Part shown: piece by piece, positions 34,796 through 43,833 of the stretch | How the letters are laid out: each line of letters opens with the position of its first letter | How positions within the stretch are numbered: position 1 is the first letter of the stretch | From: Streptomyces sp. CB09001 | Lineage (GTDB): Bacteria; Actinomycetota; Actinomycetes; Streptomycetales; Streptomycetaceae | Assembly (NCBI RefSeq): GCF_003369795.1 | Contig: NZ_CP026730.1 | Location: forward strand, 5,695,001 to 5,759,000 | Length of the DNA stretch: 64,000 bases | Direction: 5' to 3' | Program-made: the position numbers and the translations under genes | The notes under the pieces: generated by a model | The model's input: only the letters and a program-made list of their open reading frames with translations | The model's database searches: none | What the model was told of the DNA's origin: nothing

Positions 34796-35053
34796 CGCTG
34801 AATCCCCCTCCTGCACGTGGCCCCGCCAACAACCTCATCATGCCCATTCCAAGGCTGCTTGACCGGCGTTCGGTGAGAGCCGGTCGAGGTTTCGGCCGGC
34901 CCGCGGCGCATCCCAAACCGTTCCGGTTTCCGTCCGCCGCCTGCGGGGCGGGCGTTGCGATCGTCGGGGACGCGGAGAACGGGTGTACGGGCGGGGCCGT
35001 GACGTCGCGGGCGGCGAGTGGTCAACGCCCCCCCCGAGCACCGGGGAAGAGCG

Positions 35054-35422
35054 TCACCGGGCAGGGATCGGCTGAGTGAGGTTGACCGCGTTGCCGTCAG
35101 GGTCCTGGATGTGGGCGACGCGCTGTCCCCACGGCATGTCATTGGGGCCGCTGCGGACCGTCCCGCCGAGCGCTTCCACCCGGGCGAGCGTCTCGTGGAC
35201 GTCGTCGACAGCGATGCTGAGCAGGATCCGCGGCGCGTCCCCGGTTCCCGGGTTCGCCTTGGCCACCAATCCGAGGTCGGTGTCGCCGATGCGCAGGCCG
35301 AGGTAGAAGGCCGGTCCTTCCGCCGGCACCCGGAAGATCTCCTCAGCGCCCAGCAATTGTGTGTAGAAGCCGAACAGAACATCGTGACGGGCGGTCAGGA
35401 TCACTGGCTGAATGGTGGACAT
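35054..35422 (-). CDS. VOC-superfamily (glyoxalase/bleomycin-resistance-like) protein
   Basis: 122 aa from ATG 35422, with CAGGAG upstream; earlier in-frame starts lack one. It shows one VOC module pair: ILTARHDVLFGFYTQLLGAE, then LSIAVDDVHETLARVEALGG and the end motif VAHIQDPDGNAVNLTQP. Such proteins bind a metal or a ligand as dimers; function ranges from dioxygenase to antibiotic sequestration. It lies 258 bp upstream of the Hsp70 operon on the same strand and may be unrelated to it. Confidence 0.85.
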   Translation of the reverse strand: MSTIQPVILTARHDVLFGFYTQLLGAEEIFRVPAEGPAFYLGLRIGDTDLGLVAKANPGTGDAPRILLSIAVDDVHETLARVEALGGTVRSGPNDMPWGQRVAHIQDPDGNAVNLTQPIPAR

Positions 35423-35765
35423 GGCACTCCTGTCGGGAACGGTCGTGTCGCCGGACAGACCGTTCGAGAACGGGTAACTCATCGGCGTCTCAGCCCTGCC
35501 GAGTCCGAGCGTCGGACAATCGCCTCATATCGCTTGGACATGGCTGTACGGGGTGCACATGCCCACACAGCGGGGCAAGGTCCGGGCCGGGTATTCCGAG
35601 CGGGATGGGCGGTTTCGCCGACTGACGCGCGGCGGTTCACAGCGGGCGCACCGACGCGGCTCCACCGCGTGGGCTCCGTAGCGGAGGGAGGCGCTACGTC
35701 TTTCCGTGGGGAGAACGTCGCGCTACTTGATCTGCCCCGTGGAGCGGTGCTGTTGATCCGAAACG
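35423..35765. other. Gap with no supported feature
   Basis: Only short shadow ORFs. Nothing recognisable before the IS630-type relics begin. Confidence 0.4.
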
Positions 35766-36435
35766 GTTTGGGGTTCTGGGTTGTTGGACGGGTGTGAGTG
35801 ATCTGGTGGGGGACGCGCGCCATCTGTCGCCGTCAGCTCAGAGGCCCTGCGGCTGCGGGCGGTGGCCGCGGTGGCGGCGGGGCGGGACCGCGAGGACGTG
35901 GCTCCTGCGGCTGGTGGGTGACCTGATGGCGAAGCTGTACCGGCTCCGGCTGACGACAGGGAGCTGAGACGGTCGCGGTGGCGGTCTCTGCGGGGGCCGT
36001 GCCGGCGAAGATGACCCGCGACCAGGTCCGGCACAGCACAGCACGGCGCAGCACGGCACGGCACGGCACGCCCAGCCTGTTCGCCGCCCTGGACAATGTC
36101 TCCGGCGCGGACGTGTGGGCCGCCGAAACGGCCGCGGACGCTGAGCGGCCGACGCCGGCATCTGCGGAAGAAGCGGCGGGTTTCGGCGGCGAGTCCGGCC
36201 TGGGTACGGGCTCCGTGCTGCATGGGCAGGCTGTGCTTGAGGCCGGCGATGACCGGCTCGGCAGGGGGCAGGCGGGGCGAGCACCACGGAGGGAAGTGCA
36301 GCTCGACGTCGCCAGTGCGGCCACCGCCCGCGACTGCAGGGCCGCCTCCTGCGCCGCCGGCGACAGACGCCGCGCGTCCCCCACCAGATCGCTCACACCC
36401 CACCAACAACCCAGAACCCACACCGTGCAGGATGT
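35766..36435. mobile_element. Two inverted IS630-type transposase relics
   Basis: The left copy (plus) starts at GTG 35794 and reads SDLVGDARHLSPSAQ, then after a one-base shift ALRLRAVAAVAAGRDREDVA. The right copy (minus) starts at GTG 36396 and reads SDLVGDARRLSPAAQEA. It soon jumps to VELHFPPWCSPRLPPAEPVI and AGLKHSLP, which matches the DDE-domain end of IS630-type transposases (PPYSPxLNPxExxWxxLK). The outer 70-100 bp form an imperfect inverted repeat. A GGCAC/AGCAC low-complexity run lies at about 36029-36075. Neither copy can encode an active enzyme. Confidence 0.65.
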
Positions 36436-36440
36436 CCGCG

Positions 36441-36836
36441 TCACGCGACGGCGGTGCCCTCCAGCTCGACCATCTGACCCGGGATCGCCAGCCGCGTCAC
36501 CCCGAGCATGGTGGTGGTCGGCGCGACGCGGGCGGCTCCCAGGCGGCCCGCCAGCACACCGTAGTGCTGGAAGAGCTCGTCGACGTCGGTCGTGTAGACG
36601 TTCAGCCGGACGAGGTTCGAGAGGGTCATGCCGGCCTCGGCGAGCACCGCCTCGATGTTGTCGACGGCCAGCGCCAACTGCGCCGCCATGTCACCGTCGT
36701 GCTCGGGCCTGCCTTCCTTGCTCATCGCCGTCTGGCCCGAGATGTACAGGGTGCGTGAGTGCCCGGAGACGACCTCGCCCTGGTTGAAGCCCATCTCGAC
36801 CGACCACGACACCGGGTTGACCGCGTTGCGTTCCAT
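36441..36836 (-). CDS. RidA-family (YjgF/YER057c/UK114) protein
   Basis: 131 aa from ATG 36836, with GGAG upstream. It has the RidA core (GHSRTLYISGQTAMSKEG, DNIEAVLAEAGMTLSNLVRL, and an ending GQMVELEGTAVA). The Arg in VRLNVYTTD corresponds to the conserved Arg that binds imine substrates in active RidA enzymes. It probably deaminates reactive enamines/imines or a related small metabolite. It is divergent from a WYL regulator, which may control it. Confidence 0.85.
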   Translation of the reverse strand: MERNAVNPVSWSVEMGFNQGEVVSGHSRTLYISGQTAMSKEGRPEHDGDMAAQLALAVDNIEAVLAEAGMTLSNLVRLNVYTTDVDELFQHYGVLAGRLGAARVAPTTTMLGVTRLAIPGQMVELEGTAVA

Positions 36837-36972
36837 TGCCGCACCTGCTCCATTCGGTTCATGACACTGCGCATGCCCGTCACCTCGGTGACCGCCGGGC
36901 TCTGACGTGGTGCGACGAACCCTGCCAGGAAAACGTGACACCCATGGTCATGTATTTCGCCAGGGTCTTCCC

Positions 36973-37947
36973 ATGCGCGCCGACCGGTTGGTTTCCCTGG
37001 TGCTGTTGCTGCGTCAGCGAGGCCGGACGACCGCGGCGGCACTCGCCCGTGAGCTGGAGGTGTCGACCCGGACGGTGCTGCGCGACATCGAGGCACTCTC
37101 CGCGGCGGGGGTCCCGGTCTACGCGGAGCGCGGGCGGCACGGCGGGTTCGCGCTGCTGCCGGATTTCCAGACGGCGCTCACCGGCCTGAACCACGACGAG
37201 GCGCTCGCCCTCGTGGTCGCGGGCTCACGGCGCGGCGCGCAGCTGTTCGGTCTGGGATCGGCACTCGCCTCAGCCGTGCTGAAAGTGGTCGACGCGTTGC
37301 CGGAGGGGCTGCGGGACACCGCCGTCGGAGCGGCGCAGCGGCTGCTCATCGACCCGGAGACCGATCTCCTCTCGCGTCGCGTGGCCTCCGACGAGGTCTC
37401 CGACTCCCTCGCCGCCGAGGTCCGGCGCGCGGTGTTCGCCGGGCACAAGCTGCGGATCTACTACGAGGCCGTGGGCCGGCCCCCGCGGTGGCGCACGGTG
37501 GACCCGATCGGTCTGGTCACCGTGAGGGACCAGGGCTACCTGCTGGCCAAGCGGGGCGCCGAGGACCGCACCTACCGGTTGAGCCGGGTCCTGGCGGCCG
37601 AGCAGCTCGACGAACCGGCGCAGCGTTCGGACGCGGTCGACCTGGACCGGGTCTGGCGCGAACGAAACGTGCGGTTCCGGACCGGCGGCGACAGCACCGC
37701 CGTGGTGGTCAGCGTGGACCCCGCGCACCGGGAGCACCTGGTCGCCACCGCCCTGGCGGTCCGCTCCGAGGAGACCGACGACGGCGGCCGGCTCCGGCTG
37801 CACGTCGTCTTCCAGGACGCGCGGCACGCGGAATGGGCGTTGTGGCAGCACGCCATGTACGCGGAGGTGGAGGCCCCGCAGTGGCTGCGCAGCTCGCTGC
37901 ACCGCCGCGCGACGGTGATCGCGGCCCGCTATGGGGCACCGGACTGA
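36973..37947 (+). CDS. HTH-WYL (DeoR-type N-terminus) transcriptional regulator
   Basis: 324 aa from ATG 36973. The N-terminal winged helix (MRADRLVSLVLLLRQRGRTT, then ARELEVSTRTVLRDIEALSA) is followed by a linker and a WYL domain (LRIYYEAVGRPPRWRTVDPI, GYLLAKRGAEDRTYRLSRV) that binds nucleic acids or small ligands. A C-terminal WCX-type extension ends near IAARYGAPD. It is divergent from ridA with 136 bp between start codons. Confidence 0.88.
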   Translation: MRADRLVSLVLLLRQRGRTTAAALARELEVSTRTVLRDIEALSAAGVPVYAERGRHGGFALLPDFQTALTGLNHDEALALVVAGSRRGAQLFGLGSALASAVLKVVDALPEGLRDTAVGAAQRLLIDPETDLLSRRVASDEVSDSLAAEVRRAVFAGHKLRIYYEAVGRPPRWRTVDPIGLVTVRDQGYLLAKRGAEDRTYRLSRVLAAEQLDEPAQRSDAVDLDRVWRERNVRFRTGGDSTAVVVSVDPAHREHLVATALAVRSEETDDGGRLRLHVVFQDARHAEWALWQHAMYAEVEAPQWLRSSLHRRATVIAARYGAPD

Positions 37948-38262
37948 AAGCTCGTCCACACCTCGGCGATCTGCTCGGCGCCGGCCGGCCGCCCCAATGG
38001 CGCGACGGCCTCGGCCGGCGCGACGGCCTCGGCGAACCGGTCGGCGGCCGACCCCGCGACGCCCAGCAGGCACCGGATCTCGGCGAATTCGGGCAGTTGC
38101 CCGAAGCCCGGGGCGTGAGCGACCCCGCGGGGTACCGGACCCGAGCACCCACTTGGCCCGAAGCGCGGCCAGTGACGACCTCATCGCCCGGTTCGAGAGA
38201 GGCGTACACCTGCCGGCGGCCGCCTCCGGGCCGTTCAGCAGGCGGGATGTCAGCTCCACCAC
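37929..38262 (-). pseudogene. Possible decayed ORF, frameshifted
   Basis: From GTG 38262 one frame reads VELTSRLLNGPEAAAGRC and SLAALRAKWVLGSGTP. A neighbouring frame then continues RGVAHAPGFGQLPEFAEIRC, LLGVAGSAADRFAEAVAP and ends AEVWTSFQSGAP at 37929, 18 bp inside the convergent WYL gene. One frame change near 38137 would join them. The family is not recognised; the end vaguely recalls short-chain dehydrogenase C-termini. Low confidence. Confidence 0.3.
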
Positions 38263-38299
38263 GCCGGAGCGGAGTTCGCGGCGGGCAGACCGATCGCGA

Positions 38300-38326
38300 G
38301 GGTCGCCGCCCTCACGGCGGCGACCC
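38300..38326. terminator. Hairpin downstream of xlnA
   Basis: GGGTCGCCGCC, loop CTCAC, and GGCGGCGACCC make an 11-bp GC-rich stem 22 bp past the xlnA stop. No U-run follows, as is usual in Streptomyces. Confidence 0.6.
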
Positions 38327-38347
38327 GGGACCGTCAGTCCTGTCCGG

Positions 38348-39781
38348 TCAGGTGCGGGTCCAGCGCTGGTTGCTGCCGTTGGAGCAGGTGTAGAGCTGGA
38401 TCTGGGTGCCGTTGGCCGTGCCGTTCCCGACGGCGTCGAGGCAGAGGCCGGACTGGACGCCGACGATGGACCCGTCGGAGTTGAGGCGCCACTTCTGGTT
38501 GTCGCCGCCCCAGCAGCTGTAGATCTGGACCTTGGCTCCGTTGCCGGTGCCGGCGGCGTCCAGGCACTTGTCGCCGTAGACCCTCAGCTCGCCCGCGTCA
38601 GTGGCGGCCCACTGCTGGTTGGTGCCGCTGTGGCAGTCCCACAGCTGGAGCTGGGTGCCGTCGGTGGTACTGGCGTCGGGCACGTCGAGGCAGCGGCCCG
38701 AACCGACGCCCTTGATCTGTCCGCCGTCCGCAGGAGGCTCCGAGGTGTCGCCGCCGTTGAGTGTGTCGAGGACGGCGGTGTAGGCGGACTTCTTGCTGCC
38801 GTCGTTGTTGAACAGCAACGGCGTCTGCTCCGAGCGCCAGGAGTCGCTGTCGCGCACACCCCAGACGGTGATGCCGAGGCAGCGCGAGACGGCCAGGCAG
38901 TCGTTGGTCACGTTGGCGTAGGTCGACGCCGGGGCGCCCTGGATGTCGAGTTCGGTGATGGCCACGTCGACGCCGAGGGCGGCGAAGTTCTGCAGCGTGG
39001 TGCGGAAGTTGCTGTCGTAGGGGCTGCCGCTGTTGAAGTGCGACTGGAAGCCGACGCAGTCGATCGGCACGCCACGCTGCTTGAAGTCCCGGACCATGGA
39101 GTACATGGCCTGCGTCTTGGCCCAGGTCCAGTTCTCGACGTTGTAGTCGTTGTAGCAGAGCTTGGCGGACGGGTCGGCGGCACGCGCGGTGCGGAAGGCG
39201 ACCTCGATCCAGTCGTTGCCGGTGCGTTGCAGGTTGGAGTCCCGGCGGGCGCCCGAACTGCCGTCGGCGAACGCCTCGTTGACCACGTCCCATTGCACGA
39301 TCTTGCCCTTGTAGTGGGCCATCACGCCGTTGATGTGGTCGATCATGGCCTGGCGCAGTGAACTGCCGCTGAGGCTCTGCATCCAGCCGGGCTGCTGGGA
39401 GTGCCAGGCCAGCGTGTGCCCGCGCACCTGCTTGCCGTTCTGCACCGCCCAGTTGTAGACGCGGTCGGCGGAGCTGAAGTTGAACTGGCCCCGCTGCGGT
39501 TCGGTGGCGTCGATCTTCATCTCGTTCTCGGCCGTCACCATGTTGAACTCACGGCCCGCGATCGACGTGTACGTCGAGTCGCCCAGCTTGCCCGAGGCGA
39601 TGGCGGTGCCGAAGTAGCGGCCGCTCTGCGCCGCCGCGGCGCCGAGCGTGCTCTCGGCGGCGTGTGCGGTCGGCGGCGCGACCAGTGCGGTGGCCGTGCC
39701 GAGGACGCCGACGACCAGCGCCAGCAGCAGACCGCGGACCTTCTGACGGACAGTGGATCTGGGAAGGGCATACGAGCCCAT
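38348..39781 (-). CDS. xlnA: Secreted endo-1,4-beta-xylanase, GH10 plus CBM13
   Basis: 477 aa from ATG 39781, preceded by GGAGG at 8 nt; this equals the length known for S. lividans XlnA. A signal peptide ends APPTAHA|AE near residue 41. The GH10 barrel (about 42-345) carries GHTLAWHSQQPGW, the acid/base Glu in WDVVNEAF and the nucleophile Glu in VAITELDIQG. A short linker (GDTSEPPADG) leads to a ricin-type trefoil CBM13 with three QxW repeats (GTNQQWA, GDNQKWR, GSNQRWT). It cleaves xylan outside the cell. Divergent abfB removes arabinose side chains from the same polymer. Confidence 0.93.
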   Translation of the reverse strand: MGSYALPRSTVRQKVRGLLLALVVGVLGTATALVAPPTAHAAESTLGAAAAQSGRYFGTAIASGKLGDSTYTSIAGREFNMVTAENEMKIDATEPQRGQFNFSSADRVYNWAVQNGKQVRGHTLAWHSQQPGWMQSLSGSSLRQAMIDHINGVMAHYKGKIVQWDVVNEAFADGSSGARRDSNLQRTGNDWIEVAFRTARAADPSAKLCYNDYNVENWTWAKTQAMYSMVRDFKQRGVPIDCVGFQSHFNSGSPYDSNFRTTLQNFAALGVDVAITELDIQGAPASTYANVTNDCLAVSRCLGITVWGVRDSDSWRSEQTPLLFNNDGSKKSAYTAVLDTLNGGDTSEPPADGGQIKGVGSGRCLDVPDASTTDGTQLQLWDCHSGTNQQWAATDAGELRVYGDKCLDAAGTGNGAKVQIYSCWGGDNQKWRLNSDGSIVGVQSGLCLDAVGNGTANGTQIQLYTCSNGSNQRWTRT

Positions 39782-39880
39782 GACTGTGCCTCCAAGGTTG
39801 ACATCACGGGAAAGCCGCCGCCCGGCGCTGTTCGAAATATCGAGCCGTGGCCGGTTTCTCAGACAGGAATCATTGAGGTA

Positions 39881-39898
39881 TTGACGATGCATCGTCAA
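39881..39898. promoter_or_regulatory. Perfect 18-bp palindrome over the xlnA promoter
   Basis: TTGACGATGCATCGTCAA is its own reverse complement. On the minus strand its TTGACG can be the -35 of xlnA, with AATGAT about 18 bp on. A regulator binding here would block that promoter. Confidence 0.55.
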
Positions 39899-39931
39899 CG
39901 CCTTGGGTGAGAAAAGTTTCAGTTTCTTGTC

Positions 39932-39942
39932 CGAAACTTTCG
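39932..39942. promoter_or_regulatory. CGAAACTTTCG element of xylanase promoters
   Basis: CGAAA-C-TTTCG is an inverted repeat of the type reported upstream of actinomycete xylanase genes. A related GAAAAGTTTC lies at 39911-39920, giving a tandem site between the xlnA and abfB promoters. Confidence 0.55.
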
Positions 39943-40062
39943 AGATCCCCGGTGGGTTCGGGTGGCCGGGTAGCGACCTCTGGATCGATCGAATTCCGCC
40001 AGGTTTCCGTGGTGCGACGTCCGTAAATGTTTCGACATCGATGGCGACACGTGCGAAGGGTA

Positions 40063-40090
40063 TTGACGCCGTTCACCGGCTCCCTATCAT
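40063..40090 (+). promoter_or_regulatory. Candidate abfB promoter
   Basis: TTGACG (40063-40068), a 16-bp spacer and TATCAT (40085-40090), about 100 bp before the abfB start codon. Confidence 0.45.
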
Positions 40091-40189
40091 TCAGGACGCT
40101 CGACACTTCGACCCCTGTTCGATATCACGAACGCATCAGTCGCTCTCCCTGTATGTCATGACCCCCTCAATTTGGGTGGAGGAAGTCCT

Positions 40190-41617
40190 ATGCACAGAAG
40201 AAGTCTGAGCCGCAGGCAGCCGTCCGCGGCGCTCGCCGCCGTGGTCGCGGCCCTGGCCGCGTTGGCGGCGCTGCTCGTCACCACCGCCCCGGCCCAGGCG
40301 GCCACCAGTGGCGCCTTGCGCGGTGTTGGTTCCAACCGGTGTCTCGATGTTCTGGGCGCCGACCAGACCGACGGCACGCACCTGCAGATCTACGACTGCT
40401 GGGGCGGGACCAACCAGCAGTGGACGCTGACGGACGGCGATCAGCTGACCGTGTACGGCGACAAGTGCCTGGACGTTCCGGGCCACGCCACCACGGCCGG
40501 TACCCAGGTGCAGATCTGGAGCTGCTCCGGTGGCGCGAACCAGCAGTGGCGGGTGAATTCCGACGGCACGGTCGTCGGCGTGGAGTCCGGGCTGTGCCTG
40601 GAGGCCGCGGGCGCCGGCACGGCCAACGGCACGGCGGTGCAGCTCTGGACGTGCAACGGCGGCAGCAACCAGAAGTGGACCGGTCTGACCGGCACGCCGC
40701 CGACGGACGGCACGTGTGCTCTTCCGTCGACGTACCGGTGGTCCTCGACCGGGGTCCTGGCGCAGCCGAGGAGCGGGTGGGTCGCGCTGAAGGACTTCAC
40801 CACGGTGACGCACAACGGCAGGCACCTGGTCTACGGGTCGACCTCGTCGGGGTCGTCGTACGGCTCGATGGCGTTCAGCCCCTTCACCAACTGGTCGGAC
40901 ATGGCCTCGGCCGGCCAGAACGCGATGAGCCAGGCCGCGGTGGCGCCCACCCTGTTCTACTTCGCGCCCAAGAACATCTGGGTGCTGGCGTACCAGTGGG
41001 GCTCCTGGCCCTTCATCTACCGCACGTCCAGCGACCCCACCGACCCCAACGGCTGGTCCGCTCCGCAGCCGCTGTTCACCGGGAGCATCTCCGGCTCCGA
41101 CACCGGCCCGATCGACCAGACCCTGATCGCCGACGGCCAGAACATGTACCTGTTCTTCGCCGGTGACAACGGCAAGATCTACCGGGCGAGCATGCCGATC
41201 GGGAACTTCCCGGGCAACTTCGGTTCCTCGTACACGACGATCATGAGCGACACGAAGGCCAACCTGTTCGAGGGCGTACAGGTCTACAAGGTCCAGGGCC
41301 AGAACCAGTACCTCATGATCGTCGAGGCGATGGGCGCGAACGGGCGCTACTTCCGCTCCTTCACGGCCTCCAGCCTGAACGGGTCGTGGACCCCGCAGGC
41401 CGCCAGTGAGGGCAACCCCTTCGCGGGCAAGGCCAACAGCGGGGCCACCTGGACCAACGACATCAGCCACGGCGACCTGGTCCGCGACAACCCCGACCAG
41501 ACCATGACCATCGACCCCTGCAACCTGCAGTTCCTCTACCAGGGCAAGTCCCCGAACGCGGGCGGGGACTACAACTCGCTGCCGTGGCGGCCGGGTGTCC
41601 TCACCCTGCAGCGCTGA
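40190..41617 (+). CDS. abfB: Secreted alpha-L-arabinofuranosidase, CBM13 plus GH62
   Basis: 475 aa from ATG 40190 with GGAGGA upstream; this matches the length of S. lividans AbfB. The signal peptide ends TTAPAQA|AT near residue 37. An N-terminal ricin-type CBM13 has three QxW repeats (GTNQQWT, GANQQWR, GSNQKWT). Its sequence is very close to the C-terminal CBM13 of the neighbouring xylanase. After a TPPTDG linker the five-bladed GH62 domain begins (WSSTGVLAQPRSGWVALKDF, with Asp in KDF). SDTGPIDQTLI and NLFEGVQVYK hold further catalytic Asp/Glu. It strips arabinose from arabinoxylan. Confidence 0.93.
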   Translation: MHRRSLSRRQPSAALAAVVAALAALAALLVTTAPAQAATSGALRGVGSNRCLDVLGADQTDGTHLQIYDCWGGTNQQWTLTDGDQLTVYGDKCLDVPGHATTAGTQVQIWSCSGGANQQWRVNSDGTVVGVESGLCLEAAGAGTANGTAVQLWTCNGGSNQKWTGLTGTPPTDGTCALPSTYRWSSTGVLAQPRSGWVALKDFTTVTHNGRHLVYGSTSSGSSYGSMAFSPFTNWSDMASAGQNAMSQAAVAPTLFYFAPKNIWVLAYQWGSWPFIYRTSSDPTDPNGWSAPQPLFTGSISGSDTGPIDQTLIADGQNMYLFFAGDNGKIYRASMPIGNFPGNFGSSYTTIMSDTKANLFEGVQVYKVQGQNQYLMIVEAMGANGRYFRSFTASSLNGSWTPQAASEGNPFAGKANSGATWTNDISHGDLVRDNPDQTMTIDPCNLQFLYQGKSPNAGGDYNSLPWRPGVLTLQR

Positions 41618-42755
41618 CCTTCCCGTGCGGTGAGCGGCGTACGGCGAGTACCGCCAAGTCGTCCTGCTGCGCGCCCTCGGTGAAGGCGTGGACATCGTCG
41701 ACGAGTGCACGGGCGAGCCGGCCCGCGGTGATGTCCACGCGGCCGGCGAGGCGTGTCTCCAGCGGGTAGAAGCTGCCTGCGGGGGAGCGGGCCTCGGTGA
41801 GACCGTCGGTGCACAGCAGCAGGGTGGCCCCGGCGGGAAAGGGGAACCAGGACACCGTGCGCGGCTCGTCGACGAGGTCTGCGAGGCCCAGCGGCGCATG
41901 CTCCGTCCCGTCGCCCACCGCGGTGACGGTCCCGTCGTGCATCAGGTAGGGCGGGATGTGGCCGCACGTGACGAGCTGGGTGTCGGGGCCGGTGTCCACC
42001 CCCAGGACGACGGCGGTGACGAACCGTTCCGGCTCGCCGCGCTGTCCGGCGTAGCCGTTGTGGCGGACCACCGCCGCCTCCAGCGAGTCCACGAGCGCGG
42101 TGACCGTGGGTTCGCGGTGGGCGGCCTCGCGGAAGGCGCCGACCACGTCGATGGCCATGCCGATGGCGGGGAGTCCCTTGCCCTGGACGTCGCCGATCAG
42201 TACCCGGGTGCCCCAGGGGGTGGCCGCCACGTCGTAGATGTCGCCGCCGACGAGTTTGTCCTGCTGCACCGGCTCGTACACGCCGTCCACGAGTACGTCG
42301 TCGGTGAGCAGCGGCAGCGGACGCAGGATCTGCCGCTGCATCGCGGCAGCGGTCGACCGCAGACGCACCAGCATTCCCTCGCGCGTGATGCGCAGCCAGC
42401 ATCCGTAGACGGCCAGTGCGCCGAAGCCGACGGAGAACAGGGCCAGGGTCACCCGGTCGGCGAGCTGCTCCGTGGACAGGGCCACGGGCACGATGACGAC
42501 GATGCTCACCCAGGCGGAGACGAGCGCCGTCTGGCGTGGCGTGCACAGCGCGGAGGCGAACGCCGGAAGGAACACCAGCAGCCCGATCAGGAGCACGGCC
42601 GTCTCGGTCACCGCACCGAGGATGACCGTCGCCACCGTCGCCGCGACCGTCACCAGGGCGACGACACGCGTGGGGGGCGTGCGGATCGAGGTGCCGTCGT
42701 CCAGGTCCGCTCCGCCCTCCACAGGGGCCGGCGCCGCACGCGACGGACGGAACAT
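41601..42755 (-). CDS. Membrane PP2C/SpoIIE-type protein phosphatase
   Basis: 384 aa from ATG 42755, with GGAGG 8 nt upstream; ATG 42857 would add 34 basic/proline residues. Several N-terminal membrane helices (VVALVTVAATVATVILGAV and next) end near residue 140. A SpoIIE phosphatase domain follows, with metal-binding Asp in GGDIYDVA, IGDVQGKG and CTDGLTEAR. Such proteins dephosphorylate anti-anti-sigma factors. A damaged sigma gene lies next door. The 3' end overlaps convergent abfB by 17 bp. Confidence 0.87.
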   Translation of the reverse strand: MFRPSRAAPAPVEGGADLDDGTSIRTPPTRVVALVTVAATVATVILGAVTETAVLLIGLLVFLPAFASALCTPRQTALVSAWVSIVVIVPVALSTEQLADRVTLALFSVGFGALAVYGCWLRITREGMLVRLRSTAAAMQRQILRPLPLLTDDVLVDGVYEPVQQDKLVGGDIYDVAATPWGTRVLIGDVQGKGLPAIGMAIDVVGAFREAAHREPTVTALVDSLEAAVVRHNGYAGQRGEPERFVTAVVLGVDTGPDTQLVTCGHIPPYLMHDGTVTAVGDGTEHAPLGLADLVDEPRTVSWFPFPAGATLLLCTDGLTEARSPAGSFYPLETRLAGRVDITAGRLARALVDDVHAFTEGAQQDDLAVLAVRRSPHGKVSAAG

Positions 42756-42966
42756 GCGCGCAACCTCCAGCGGCGGTGTGATCGGACGGTGTGATCGCGT
42801 GTGTGATCGCGGGGGCGGGAATGCCGCATGCGGCGACAGACGGGCGTCCTCGATCATCCAATCCGGTTGAAGTGCCGGAGGGAGGCTGGCCGTACCCGTG
42901 CCGAAGTGCGTCCGCCCGGGTGATTCCGGCGGGAACCTTCGGCCGGCTGCCGGACATGGACAGGGT

Positions 42967-43305
42967 ATGGAACTGAACGACGACGGTCCCGCCGTACCGG
43001 TCGGCGGGGTGTCCGACCGGGAGCTGTGGGCGAGGGCCGTCGACGGCGATCGCGAGGCCTTCGGCCGGATCTTCGACCGGCACGGGAAGTCCGTCTACAA
43101 CCACCTCTTCCGGCGGACGGCCGACTGGTCCGAGGCCGAGGACCTCACGTCCACGGTGTTCCCGCACGCCTGGCGACGGCGGTCGGAAACGGTGCTCGAC
43201 CGCGACTCGGCGCTGCCGTGGCTGCTCGGCATCGCCAACGATCAGCTGTCGAACGCCAGGCGGCGGCTGCGCCGGGCCGAGGCCCTGCTGCACCGCCAGG
43301 GGTAG
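42967..43305 (+). pseudogene. ECF-type sigma factor truncated after region 2
   Basis: 112 aa from ATG 42967. Sigma region 2 is clear (DREAFGRIFDRHGKSVYNHL, SEAEDLTSTVFPHAWRRRSE, LPWLLGIANDQLSNARRRLR). The ORF then ends at EALLHRQG, where relatives continue for about 70 residues through region 4, which reads the -35 box. The DNA directly after is the 3' part of a convergent phosphatase gene, so a deletion probably removed region 4. Region 2 alone is unlikely to be a working sigma factor. Confidence 0.7.
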
Positions 43306-43833
43306 CACTGCCGTCCCGGCCCCGCGGGGAGACCAGGCGGAAGAACTCCAGTGTCCAGGCGTGCTGTTCCTCGGTGTCCGGAACCTTCGCGCGCCGGGCG
43401 CGTCGCACGGCTGCCCAGGCGGTCTCCGGTGCCGTGCCCTCCAGCATCATCAGGCAGACCGCGATCAGGGAGGACCGGCCGATGCCGCAGCGGCAGTGCG
43501 CGACGACATGGGCGCCCGTGCGCAACACCTCGGTCAGCTCCCGCAGCAGCGGCACCACCGCGGGCACGGACGGGACCGTGAAGTCGGGGATGGGCAGGGC
43601 GACGAACCGCAGTCCGGCGGCCTCGGCGAGGCCGGGCTCGTCGGCGAGTCCCAGCTCGGCGCGCTCCGCGTCGGGGAGGGCGCAGACGACCACGTCGACG
43701 CCGGCGTCGCGCAGGGCCGCCAGTCGCCGGCCAGGTGCCCGCCGCCCCGAGGCCGCGCCATGGTGCTCAGGCGGCCCGGCCGGTGCGGACGGCCGACGGT
43801 GTGGAGGACCGGGCCGGACGGCTCGGGCGTCAC
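43145..43833 (-). pseudogene. Dual-specificity protein phosphatase, frameshifted and lacking its normal end
   Basis: The start is probably GTG 43833, overlapping the metallohydrolase stop as GTGA (VTPEPSGPVLHTVGRPHRPG, then LSTMARPRGG). Near 43720 the frame must shift to continue as LAALRDAGVDVVVCALPDAE. The CX5R active site is intact in VVAHCRCGIGRSS. After EFFRLVSPRG the frame runs without a stop through antisense of the sigma gene to 43145. Both convergent genes thus lose their ends at about 43300. Probably inactive if the frameshift is real. Confidence 0.65.

Noticed and set aside
34796..35053. Heat-shock operator (HAIR or CIRCE) upstream of the Hsp70 gene
   Set aside because: I looked for CTTGAGT/ACTCAAG and the CIRCE arms and found neither, so classical heat-shock control is not supported.
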